Positions 18,237-26,764 of a DNA stretch of 64,000 bases are shown here, piece after piece (positions within the stretch are counted from its first letter, which is position 1; each line of letters begins with the position of its first letter). The notes below the pieces were generated by a model. It was not told the origin of the DNA, searched no databases, and worked only from the letters and a program-made list of their open reading frames with translations. Both the position numbers and the translations under genes were made by a program. The stretch comes from Aureibaculum algae (GTDB lineage Bacteria; Bacteroidota; Bacteroidia; Flavobacteriales; Flavobacteriaceae): the NCBI RefSeq assembly GCF_006065315.1, contig NZ_CP040749.1, positions 3,610,501-3,674,500 on the forward strand. The letters are read 5' to 3'.

Positions 18237-19835
18237 TTATTTTTTATTCAAAAGACCAAACCGCTCTATTTCATTCCATACTTTTGCATTCATCGGTGCA
18301 TCATTTTGTTGGTTCTCTCCTTCAGTACTTCTACCATTTTTTATAGTTGAAACCATTAAACTATTTAATTCTTTAGCAATTTCAGGATTCACTTTAAATA
18401 AATTATTCGCTTCTTCGGGATCTTCTTCTAAATTGTAGAGTTGATATTTGGGTAAGGTTTTTGCCAATTCAGAATTCGGTTTCGGATCGCTCCAACCTCC
18501 TGAGTCAGGACAAAAAATCATTTTCCACTTTCCTTTACGAATTGCAAAACTTCCATTGATGGAATGATGAACAGTAGCTTCACGACTGTAATTGTTAACG
18601 CTTTCACTTGAAAAAAGTGGAACCATTGAATAACTATCTTCACCCTCACTATCTTTCAGTGCTGTATTTGTTAATTCGGCCACAGTAGCCAATAAATCCG
18701 TGGTACATATCGTTTTATCAGAACTAGAGTTGGGTTTAATATGCTTTGGCCATTTTACAATAAAAGGAACACGATGCCCACCTTCAAATATATCAGCTTT
18801 GTGGCCTCTATAAATAGCACTTGGATTATGTCCTTTTTCAGCTAAGACCTTAAAATTGGCCTGAGGAGAACACCCATTATCACTTGTAAAAATGATGATA
18901 GTATTTTCTGCAATACCTGCCTCTTCAACTGTCTGTAGTAATTGCCCCATATAATGGTCAATTTGCATCATAAAATCAGCATATGGATTTAATCCACTTT
19001 CACCTTGCCATTCTTCGGTTGGTAAAATAGGTGTGTGTGGTGATGGTAGTGCTAAATACAAAAAGAAAGGTTGGTCACTTGTAGCCTTTTGTTCAATATA
19101 ACTGAATGATTTTTTAAAAAAATTTGGGGTAACATCCTCATGCACAAAATCAGAACCTGTTGGCCCTTCTCGCCACCATGAATACTTCCCTTTATTTACT
19201 GTAACAGAGTCTGGAATCACCGTTGGCATTCCATTTTGAACGTATACATAAGGTGCCATATCTAAAGAACCTGAATGTCCATAAGAATAGGTAAACCCTA
19301 ATTCTTTCGGTCCATTTTTTATGGGTTTAGAGAAGTCTATATTATCGTAATCATCGGCATTCCACCCTGTACCTCCAACAGAATCTCCCTGTTTTAGAGC
19401 CCAATCCCAACCTAAATGCCATTTACCAATAAAGCCTGGTTCATATCCTTGTTTTTTCAACAAAGAAGCAACTGTCGTTCTACTATTTGGAATTAATGCC
19501 TTAGACACACCAGTAAGCACTCCATTTTTTATGGGACTTCTCCAATTATATCTACCAGTTAAAATTCCATATCTTGTAGGAGTACAAACTGCTGATGAAG
19601 TATGAGCGTCAGTAAATTTAATTCCATCTGCTGCCAATTGATCGATATTTGGAGTTTTTATTTTACCATTAGAATTAAACGCTCCAATATCTCCATAACC
19701 TAAATCATCCGTAAGTACGTAGATAATGTTTGGAGGATTTTGAATGATATCTTTTTCGTGCTCTTTTTTATCATTGCAAGAAAACATTAGACTCAAAAAA
19801 GTTAAAAATAATATTGTCTTTAATGATTTCTTCAT
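18237..19835 (-). CDS. Sulfatase, formylglycine type (family S1, arylsulfatase A-like), lipoprotein
   Basis: A 532-residue sulfatase with lipobox MFSC. The motif PPNIIYVLTDDLGYGDIGAF gives the metal site and CTPTRYGILTG the maturation motif with Cys84; FTSDNGC is the later metal-binding block. The arylsulfatase A-like layout with GRYNWRS after the active site resembles, from memory, S1_15 enzymes, which occur with GH29, GH95 and GH141 in fucoidan degraders. It follows the GH141 gene by 32 bp and precedes another sulfatase by 18 bp. The three sulfatases of this locus differ strongly in the motif region, so they probably attack different sulfate positions. Confidence 0.9.
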   Translation of the reverse strand: MKKSLKTILFLTFLSLMFSCNDKKEHEKDIIQNPPNIIYVLTDDLGYGDIGAFNSNGKIKTPNIDQLAADGIKFTDAHTSSAVCTPTRYGILTGRYNWRSPIKNGVLTGVSKALIPNSRTTVASLLKKQGYEPGFIGKWHLGWDWALKQGDSVGGTGWNADDYDNIDFSKPIKNGPKELGFTYSYGHSGSLDMAPYVYVQNGMPTVIPDSVTVNKGKYSWWREGPTGSDFVHEDVTPNFFKKSFSYIEQKATSDQPFFLYLALPSPHTPILPTEEWQGESGLNPYADFMMQIDHYMGQLLQTVEEAGIAENTIIIFTSDNGCSPQANFKVLAEKGHNPSAIYRGHKADIFEGGHRVPFIVKWPKHIKPNSSSDKTICTTDLLATVAELTNTALKDSEGEDSYSMVPLFSSESVNNYSREATVHHSINGSFAIRKGKWKMIFCPDSGGWSDPKPNSELAKTLPKYQLYNLEEDPEEANNLFKVNPEIAKELNSLMVSTIKNGRSTEGENQQNDAPMNAKVWNEIERFGLLNKK

Positions 19836-19867
19836 TTTAATTAAATTATTTATATGTTAAGTTTATA

Positions 19868-22255
19868 CTATTTTTTTAGAGCCAATTCAATTTTCAAATC
19901 TTTTTGATTTCTAAAAACCAATAGATCAAGTTTACCTAGCCAACTATCATTTTGAAACGATTTCATTAAATTTGCAAACTCATTTATTTCTAAACCTTGG
20001 CAGGAAATAATAACATCACCAACCTTTAATTCAGAATTACCGATTATACTATTCTCATCAATTGAGGTAATTAAAACTCCTGCTGTTTTGTTTAAACCTG
20101 CAGCTGAACGTTCTTCAATTGTTGTTATATTTTTTATTTTTGCTCCCAACCATTCATAAACAGAAGACTTTTCACTAACTCCACTAAAAAATATAATTGG
20201 TGTATTGGGAGTTTTAGCCAAGGCTTTTAATTTTTTATTTTTTACGCCAAAACCTGTCATATCAAAATTCTTGAAGCCAATTTCAAAAGCCCGTGAATTA
20301 TTTTTTAACTTGTAATTTCCTGATTTAGCATCTTCAAAAAGAGGGTCCCCAAAAATACTATGTTTGTCTACCCCCTTATTTTGGCTTGCCAATAAAGTTT
20401 TTTGGTCGGGAAAAAAATTAAAATCGACTTCTTTTCCCCATTCTTGTAAACGGATATCTCTATGCTCTGTAAAAACAATGTTACTTTTAAAAATGTCGTT
20501 GCTATTTTTAAACCAAACATGTGGATGGAATCCATTGTTAATCGTAATATTGTTTTCAACCGTACGATTAAATCCTTCCCTCAATTTAATCCCTCCATTT
20601 AAACATAAATTATTATAAATTTGATAGTTGGACGACCCGTCATCTAAATCTATATCCCATCCATGGTCACAACGGAACCTGTTATTTCTAATGATAGTGG
20701 TTTGGGTAGCATCCCAAGTTGGCATTTGAGGGTTTGCCTCAACTATACCATCCATTGTTTCTCTGTTAGGGTGCCAGAAACGATCTCTTCCCCAAGAATT
20801 AAAAGCACCGTGGTCGCCAGATTCCAACACCGTATTAAAAACGTCATTATACTCTATAATATGTCCGCCCCAAGTACCATCACCAATATTGATACCTGCT
20901 CTGGGAACATCATAAATGCTATTATTACTAACTGTTATGTTCATTGCCATAGCAATTTCAACACCCGCGGTTTGTTTTTCTATACGACCGATTTTGTAAA
21001 TTAAATTATTATCTACCAATACATTACTTGGATATTTGTTGTTTTTTGGTCCTTTAATAGTATCCATTTTAGGTAGCGGCATGAACTCATTATATTGGAA
21101 AGATGGCGAACGTACGGCTTCAGGAGAGCCAACCAAACAAATTGCCGAAGCTCCAATTTTATGAATGTGGTTATTTGAAATTTCGATATTACGATTAAAA
21201 TTACTGACAAAAATAGCATTACCTCCCAAATTAGTAAATTCACAATTTTCAATTTTTATATCTTGTGCACCTTCAATAAAAATAGCCCCACCTCGATAAA
21301 TTGTCCAATCACTTCTTAGTAATGGCTCGTATTTTTCCATGAATGTTCGCTGCGTATGTTCAAATTTTAAATTGCTAATTTCAACATTACTTACGGGCTT
21401 TTCCTCTGTGCCTACAATCTCAATTAAATGTTTCTGTTCTGAAGCCTCTACCAAAGCATTAGCTAAATCTATATTCTCCATAGGCCAATAGTATAAATTA
21501 TCATGAGTATCTAGATACCATTCACCAGGACTATCCAATTCCTCAAAAACATTTTCTACCATTCTGTATTTTTCGTGCATTTTTGATGGACGATTATTTT
21601 GATGTCCTCCAATTAATTTGGCTTCTCCATTTTCATCTATCTCAGTAATCTTATAATGAAAATCACCCCATTCACCACTATGCATTACATGAAGAAAAGC
21701 TCCAATAGGATTACTCCAAGAACTTATTCTTTCTTTAGATAGAGCATCAGCTGCATGTCCTTGCCAATGACCGCCGTTTTCTTCATAATTTGGATAACGT
21801 GCCATTATTTGCGGTTTTCCATTGATATATAAGGCATCAAATATTTCATTTTTTTCAACTTTTGCGATCCAAATGGTACTGTTATGTTTTTGCCAACTTA
21901 AATTTAACTTTTTAGATCCTTTTATGATAGTTTTGTCATTTCCCGCTCCTATCAGTTTTAAGGACCCTTGTTCATTACCTATCCTAATCGGTGAAGTTAT
22001 TCGGTGCTCACCAGCTTCAAGATGAATTGTAATAGGATGAAGTTTTCCATTATTTCTTAACCTATTTACTTTATTGATTGCTTCTTCAAGTGTACTCAAA
22101 ACAATTTTCCCATCGTTAAAGTCAGAGGAATCATTATTTTTTGATACATATAAATCAGATACAATGGGTTTACACCCAATAAACATCAACATTAAAATAC
22201 TAAGCCTAAAGATCCATTTTAGATCTTGTTTTTTATATTTAAAAATTTTTCTCAT
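19868..22255 (-). CDS. GH141-like parallel beta-helix glycosidase with C-terminal PDZ domain, lipoprotein
   Basis: A 795-residue protein with lipobox FIGC near residue 27. Residues ~35-640 have the pattern of a right-handed parallel beta-helix with repeated short turns (ISNLKFEHTQRTF, IENCEFTNLGGNAIFVSN, ISNNHIHKIGASAICLVG, YNDVFNTVLESGDHGAFNSWGRDRFWHP). This is the fold and block order of GH141, whose first characterised member is an alpha-L-fucosidase from rhamnogalacturonan-II breakdown and which recurs in fucoidan degraders. Residues ~700-795 (RSAAGLNKTAGVLITSIDENSI, then LKVGDVIISCQG) form a PDZ-like domain, an unusual appendage for a glycosidase. It starts 7 bp after the stop of the GH29-F5/8C gene. 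Alternative: another beta-helix enzyme such as a lyase. Confidence 0.78.
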   Translation of the reverse strand: MRKIFKYKKQDLKWIFRLSILMLMFIGCKPIVSDLYVSKNNDSSDFNDGKIVLSTLEEAINKVNRLRNNGKLHPITIHLEAGEHRITSPIRIGNEQGSLKLIGAGNDKTIIKGSKKLNLSWQKHNSTIWIAKVEKNEIFDALYINGKPQIMARYPNYEENGGHWQGHAADALSKERISSWSNPIGAFLHVMHSGEWGDFHYKITEIDENGEAKLIGGHQNNRPSKMHEKYRMVENVFEELDSPGEWYLDTHDNLYYWPMENIDLANALVEASEQKHLIEIVGTEEKPVSNVEISNLKFEHTQRTFMEKYEPLLRSDWTIYRGGAIFIEGAQDIKIENCEFTNLGGNAIFVSNFNRNIEISNNHIHKIGASAICLVGSPEAVRSPSFQYNEFMPLPKMDTIKGPKNNKYPSNVLVDNNLIYKIGRIEKQTAGVEIAMAMNITVSNNSIYDVPRAGINIGDGTWGGHIIEYNDVFNTVLESGDHGAFNSWGRDRFWHPNRETMDGIVEANPQMPTWDATQTTIIRNNRFRCDHGWDIDLDDGSSNYQIYNNLCLNGGIKLREGFNRTVENNITINNGFHPHVWFKNSNDIFKSNIVFTEHRDIRLQEWGKEVDFNFFPDQKTLLASQNKGVDKHSIFGDPLFEDAKSGNYKLKNNSRAFEIGFKNFDMTGFGVKNKKLKALAKTPNTPIIFFSGVSEKSSVYEWLGAKIKNITTIEERSAAGLNKTAGVLITSIDENSIIGNSELKVGDVIISCQGLEINEFANLMKSFQNDSWLGKLDLLVFRNQKDLKIELALKK

Positions 22256-22262
22256 TAAATTA

Positions 22263-24554
22263 TTATTGTAACAAATCTATTTCTGAAATAGCGGCTGTTT
22301 TTCCACCACCGGCTATTACTTTAGATTCAATGCGTATATATTTTGTTGTGATTGCTTCTTTAAAATAATGAGTCCTCGGAGTTGGGTCATTAATTAGATT
22401 ACCAAATTCAAATTCATCGATCAACTGCCAAGTTTTTCCATCCTTACTTGATTTTAAAACACCTTTTTCTATCATGCCTTCATTGTGTTCTTTTTGCGGT
22501 GTATAGATAAATCCTTTAATGTTTTGGGCTTTTCCCAAATCAATACTTATAAAATTGAGATCATTTTTTGGACCAGATTGCCAATAGGTTTTAGAATTTT
22601 CATCAATTGCATATTTAGAGCTGTGTTTCCCAGACGAGTTGTCCTCTCCGATAACCTTCCAATCCTTTTTCACAATGCCAAATAACTGCATTGTTAAACT
22701 ACCTTTTTCATCATTTGCCTCAGCTTTGGCTTTTACCTCTCCAGATTCTAATAAAAACGGTTCTATATAAATTTCTGAATCAGACGTTGGTTCATTTCCA
22801 TCAGTTGTATATCTCATTTTAATACCCGAATTAATATTTTCAGAAGCATTTTCTCCATGAGGTTTCCAACCAAAATCGTGTCGTTTAGGGTGAATACTTA
22901 CGAAACCGTTTATATCTCTTGTGATTGCAAGTTGAGGTGGTTTAGGCTTATAGTAATGTGCTGTAACATTTGAAATAGCAGGATAAAAACGAGATTCTAA
23001 AATTCGAATCCTAAATTTATTTGAATTCACTTCTGGAAATCGTAAAATTCTCTTATAACCAATATTTGTTGCTGTTAAAATTTCTTTCCAAGCATTGTCT
23101 ATCCAAGCATCAAGAGCGTGTTTTTCAACTCGTTCACCATGCGTTGCAATGGCTTCTTGCAGTACAATTCTATTGATTTTAATTGGGTCTTTTATGGTAA
23201 TAATAATTTCATTATTTACAGAATCTAACACTTCAAAACTGCTTAAATCTTCATCCAATACATTGTTTGAACCCGTTGCCTTTTCGAATAAGTTTTTACC
23301 ATAAGTTTCCTGAATGCGTTTACCTACTTCATTCAATACCTTAACATCTTCATCAGAAAACTTACCATCTCTGTTTGGCGGAATATTCAATAAAAAAGTT
23401 GAATTACCTCCTACCGATCTTTCAAAAATATCAAAAACATCATCGACACTTCTAACTTTTTGCTTATCGTCATCTCTGTAAAACCACCCTTCACGAATTG
23501 AGGTATTTGTTTCTGCTTGCTGATAGTGCAAATATTTGGCCTCATATAATTTCTCTTTACTGGCAATATCTTCACCAGTAATATCAGCAAAGCTATTCAT
23601 CTCCTGAGGGTTTTCAGCGTATGGCATTACATTGAATTCACTATCTCTCGTTCCTCCTGCCTCATTACCACACCAACGGATGTCTTGTTTGCCATAAATG
23701 ACCGCTTTAGGTGCCAAAGTAGTAATAAGTTGTTTCCATGCCATGTAATTATAAGTTTGTCCTCCTTTTCTTTTAGGATGAGCCCCATCAAACCAAACCT
23801 CATCAATTGAGCCGTATTCGGTTAACAACTCAAAGAGTTGATTTAAAAAATACTCGTTATAATCGTCAACCTTAAATTTAAAAGTGGTTTTATTTTTAAA
23901 TGGACGACCTTCAACAGCCCTAGGAATTGTACGTTCTGAATATTCGCTCAAGTTTCCATAAAGTCCGTCTTTATTTTCTATTTGAAATAAATCTGCTGGA
24001 GATAAATAGACACCTAATTTTAGCCCATATTTTTTACAAGATGCTGATAACTCTTTTAAAATGTCGCCTTTTCCATTCTTAAAAGGTGTCGACATAATAC
24101 CATGTTTGGTATAACGACTTTGCCACAAAACGAAACCATCATGGTGTTTAACCGTGATAATAACCATTTTCATTTGAGCAGCCGCCATGGTTTTACACCA
24201 CTGGTCAGTATTCAATTTTTGGAGATTAAATATTTTTGGATCTTCCATACCATTTCCCCACTCCATCCTTGTAAAGGTGTTTGGTCCAAAATGAATAAAA
24301 GCAATAAATTCATTTTTTAAAGCTTCGTATTGATTAGGAGTTGGAATAATATGTGCCGCTTTTAATAGAATAGAATCGTTAGTGTCATCACCATCTATTT
24401 TGATGGTGTTGGAAACAGGCATTACCAGTGAATCTATTTCAACTTTATTTTGTGTGCATGATATTAATAATAAAAACATATAAATAAAAAACACTGCCCT
24501 TAGCCCTCTATGAAATAAGGAAAATGTATGTCGGTATAAATTTATAGTTGTCAT
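22263..24554 (-). CDS. Alpha-L-fucosidase GH29 with F5/8 type C and chitobiase-C-like domains, lipoprotein
   Basis: A 763-residue paralogue of the enzyme at 12468-14561. A long N-terminus (residues 1-32) ends in lipobox LISC. The catalytic domain spans ~70-400, with EFIAFIHFGPNTFTRMEWGNG, VKHHDGFVLWQS and EVWFDGAHPK; Asp256 is the predicted nucleophile. Following are an F5/8 type C-like sandwich (~425-545), a chitobiase C-terminal-like domain with YTTDGNEP (~548-635) and a final F5/8 type C domain (~640-763). It differs from its paralogue by an insert after the nucleophile region and by the lipoprotein linker, pointing to a different fucosyl linkage. It precedes GH141 by 7 bp. Confidence 0.9.
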   Translation of the reverse strand: MTTINLYRHTFSLFHRGLRAVFFIYMFLLLISCTQNKVEIDSLVMPVSNTIKIDGDDTNDSILLKAAHIIPTPNQYEALKNEFIAFIHFGPNTFTRMEWGNGMEDPKIFNLQKLNTDQWCKTMAAAQMKMVIITVKHHDGFVLWQSRYTKHGIMSTPFKNGKGDILKELSASCKKYGLKLGVYLSPADLFQIENKDGLYGNLSEYSERTIPRAVEGRPFKNKTTFKFKVDDYNEYFLNQLFELLTEYGSIDEVWFDGAHPKRKGGQTYNYMAWKQLITTLAPKAVIYGKQDIRWCGNEAGGTRDSEFNVMPYAENPQEMNSFADITGEDIASKEKLYEAKYLHYQQAETNTSIREGWFYRDDDKQKVRSVDDVFDIFERSVGGNSTFLLNIPPNRDGKFSDEDVKVLNEVGKRIQETYGKNLFEKATGSNNVLDEDLSSFEVLDSVNNEIIITIKDPIKINRIVLQEAIATHGERVEKHALDAWIDNAWKEILTATNIGYKRILRFPEVNSNKFRIRILESRFYPAISNVTAHYYKPKPPQLAITRDINGFVSIHPKRHDFGWKPHGENASENINSGIKMRYTTDGNEPTSDSEIYIEPFLLESGEVKAKAEANDEKGSLTMQLFGIVKKDWKVIGEDNSSGKHSSKYAIDENSKTYWQSGPKNDLNFISIDLGKAQNIKGFIYTPQKEHNEGMIEKGVLKSSKDGKTWQLIDEFEFGNLINDPTPRTHYFKEAITTKYIRIESKVIAGGGKTAAISEIDLLQ

Positions 24555-24713
24555 TGTAGTTATTATTTTTAATTTATTTATAAATATGCCTGTAAGATTC
24601 GGTTTGTTATTCTTAGCTCATTCCGCCCAAATGAACTCATAAATGGATAACATTTCTCTATAAATTTTCTTTTCAGGTCTCGACTCAAAGAAAACATTTG
24701 AAATGATAAACAA

Positions 24714-26510
24714 TTATATGCCTATCTCAAATACCCAAGCATCATGTGATGGTAATTCATCATATTTTACAGAACTGGTATCAATAATTAATTTTTCATT
24801 TACGTATTTCCAATCCAAATTTCTGCCGAGGCCCAACAGTTTTACTTTTGCCATTTTACCAGGATTCGTAATATTTAATTCGATTTCATCATCGTACCAT
24901 TCAAAACTAATGGCGTAAATATTATCATTGTTTTGGGTATAGCACAAATGTGTTTTCATAGAACTGTAAACACCTTTTAAACCTTTTTTTGTTTTTCCTT
25001 TATTTTGAAAAAATGCCGTTGTCGGTACAATTTGCTTTTCTATTGATTTACTTTCCCAAAACAAACTTACCGAAGCATTTTGCTTCTTTTCTTGATATTT
25101 TATAGTAATCGGATATGCTACTCCTTCTTTCAAGTTTACTATTCCTTTCGTTGAAGCAGTGGTATTTGCATCCATAACTTCAGACTGCGTTCCAGATGCG
25201 GTATAATTTTGATCTATAATAAGTTTTCCATCTATATAGACTGCTACAGCATCATCAGCTTTGGTTTCAAAAGTGTATTTTCCTTTTTTTGGGGCGACAA
25301 TATAACCACTCCACTCTATAGTGAAATTATCTTCTTTTATACCTTTCATAGGCGAATTACGCACCCAATTAAAATCTATATTTTCATCAAGACCTTCTAT
25401 TTCTATTCTTTTTTCTTCTTCAGTTATTTGATAAGCTGTTGCTCCATAAATTGCACTACCATTAGTTTTTAACCAATCTCCCAACTGTACTAAACGCTCT
25501 TGTTGAATCATTGGAATTTGCCCATCAGCTTTTGGCCCTACATTTAAAATCATACCTCCTCCATTTGCAACGGCTTGAGCAAAACGTTCAATCAGTTCTT
25601 TTGATGTTCCATAGGCTTCCAAATCTTCATTCCGATTTAAACCAAATGATCTTCCTAAACCGCGAACCTCCGTCCAAGGACGATTAGTTTCTTTAATGCC
25701 TGAACTGTATTCTGGTGTTAAAAAACCGGTATCTAAACCATGCCCCCAACGGTTATTTACAATAGCATCATCTCCGACTAAATTATAGTACCAATTGATT
25801 AATTGAGGGGCATGCCATTGTTTTGCTGTATTATACCACTCACCATCTGAAAAAATTAAGGTAGGTTTGTAAGTACTTACTAATTCTTTAAACTGCGGAA
25901 TCATATATTCATCCACATATTTACCAATACTATCATGTGGATCTGTGTACCAACGATGTAACGGATGATTCCATTCACTAAGTGAATAATACAAGCCCAT
26001 TTTTAAATCGGTTTTTCGTACGGCTTCTGTCAATTCCCCCACAATATCACGTTTTGGTCCAACATCAACAGAATTCCAATTTCTGTTGTATTTACTCGGC
26101 CAAAGTGTATATCCATCATGGTGTTTTGAGACCAACATTACATATTTGGCTCCAGCCCTTTCAAAAAGCGAAGCCCATTCATCAGGATTGAATAGTTCAG
26201 CTTTAAAAAGTGGAGCAAAGTCTTTATAGGTAAAATTGGAACCATAAATATCTTCTACAAATTTCATCCTCTCTACTCCCTTAGTTTGCATTCCTCTCAA
26301 AAACCATTCAGAATACCCCTCTTTACTTGCATATGAGGGAACTGAATACAATCCCCAATGGATAAATATACCCAATTTAGCATCTTTAAACCATTGCGGA
26401 TAAGGCCTCTCTGATAGAGCTTTTTTGGCTTCTTCGTAATTATCTTCTTGTGCACTTAATGCAAATCCAAAAAAGTAAATAGCAATTAAAAAAGTAAATT
26501 TGAATTTCAT
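24714..26510 (-). CDS. Alpha-L-fucosidase GH29 with PA14 domain
   Basis: The frame opens at 26546, but the in-frame Met at 26510 starts a normal signal peptide (MKFKFTFLIAIYFFGFALSAQ) and is preferred, giving 598 residues. WFKDAKLGIFIHWGLYSVP, SKHHDGYTLWPS and LIFSDGEW define GH29; the Asp of the last (residue 222) is the nucleophile. After the catalytic domain a PA14-type beta-barrel (~390-500, with GKYTFETKADDAVAVYIDG and FWES) is inserted before the usual C-terminal beta-sandwich. PA14 domains often bind carbohydrate. There is no lipobox, so it is periplasmic or secreted. The frame stays open for 31 codons after its stop. It lies between GH20 and a second GH29. Confidence 0.9.
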   Translation of the reverse strand: MKFKFTFLIAIYFFGFALSAQEDNYEEAKKALSERPYPQWFKDAKLGIFIHWGLYSVPSYASKEGYSEWFLRGMQTKGVERMKFVEDIYGSNFTYKDFAPLFKAELFNPDEWASLFERAGAKYVMLVSKHHDGYTLWPSKYNRNWNSVDVGPKRDIVGELTEAVRKTDLKMGLYYSLSEWNHPLHRWYTDPHDSIGKYVDEYMIPQFKELVSTYKPTLIFSDGEWYNTAKQWHAPQLINWYYNLVGDDAIVNNRWGHGLDTGFLTPEYSSGIKETNRPWTEVRGLGRSFGLNRNEDLEAYGTSKELIERFAQAVANGGGMILNVGPKADGQIPMIQQERLVQLGDWLKTNGSAIYGATAYQITEEEKRIEIEGLDENIDFNWVRNSPMKGIKEDNFTIEWSGYIVAPKKGKYTFETKADDAVAVYIDGKLIIDQNYTASGTQSEVMDANTTASTKGIVNLKEGVAYPITIKYQEKKQNASVSLFWESKSIEKQIVPTTAFFQNKGKTKKGLKGVYSSMKTHLCYTQNNDNIYAISFEWYDDEIELNITNPGKMAKVKLLGLGRNLDWKYVNEKLIIDTSSVKYDELPSHDAWVFEIGI

Positions 26511-26695
26511 TATTTTATTGATTAAAATTTTTAATTTGAATTTCATTTTTAAAAGGATGACACTATTTTTTTAAATATGAACGTCCATTTTAAAAAGCAT
26601 TTCTCCCATCAGAATTCAAGAAATTACATAATTTGTCTCTTTTCTTAAGTTTAACAATTCACATCTAATTATTACTCAGTCCACTTTACGCTTCC

Positions 26696-26764
26696 TTAAG
26701 TAGGAGAATGTGCTCCGTCATATTCATGACCTAAAACATCCGTAAGGATAAAAATAATATTAAG
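26696..26764 (-). pseudogene. Possible remnant of a sulfatase 5' end
   Basis: The 218-bp gap between GH20 and the GH29-PA14 gene contains, directly after and in frame with the GH20 stop codon, a translation beginning LNIIFILTDVLGHEYDGAHS and ending two codons later at a stop. NIIFILTD-LG is the N-terminal metal-binding signature of S1 sulfatases (compare IIYVLTDDLGYGD at 18237-19835). No start codon, signal peptide or downstream sulfatase sequence remains. The match covers only about ten residues, so chance or a recombination scar are both possible. The rest of the gap shows nothing I recognise. Confidence 0.35.
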
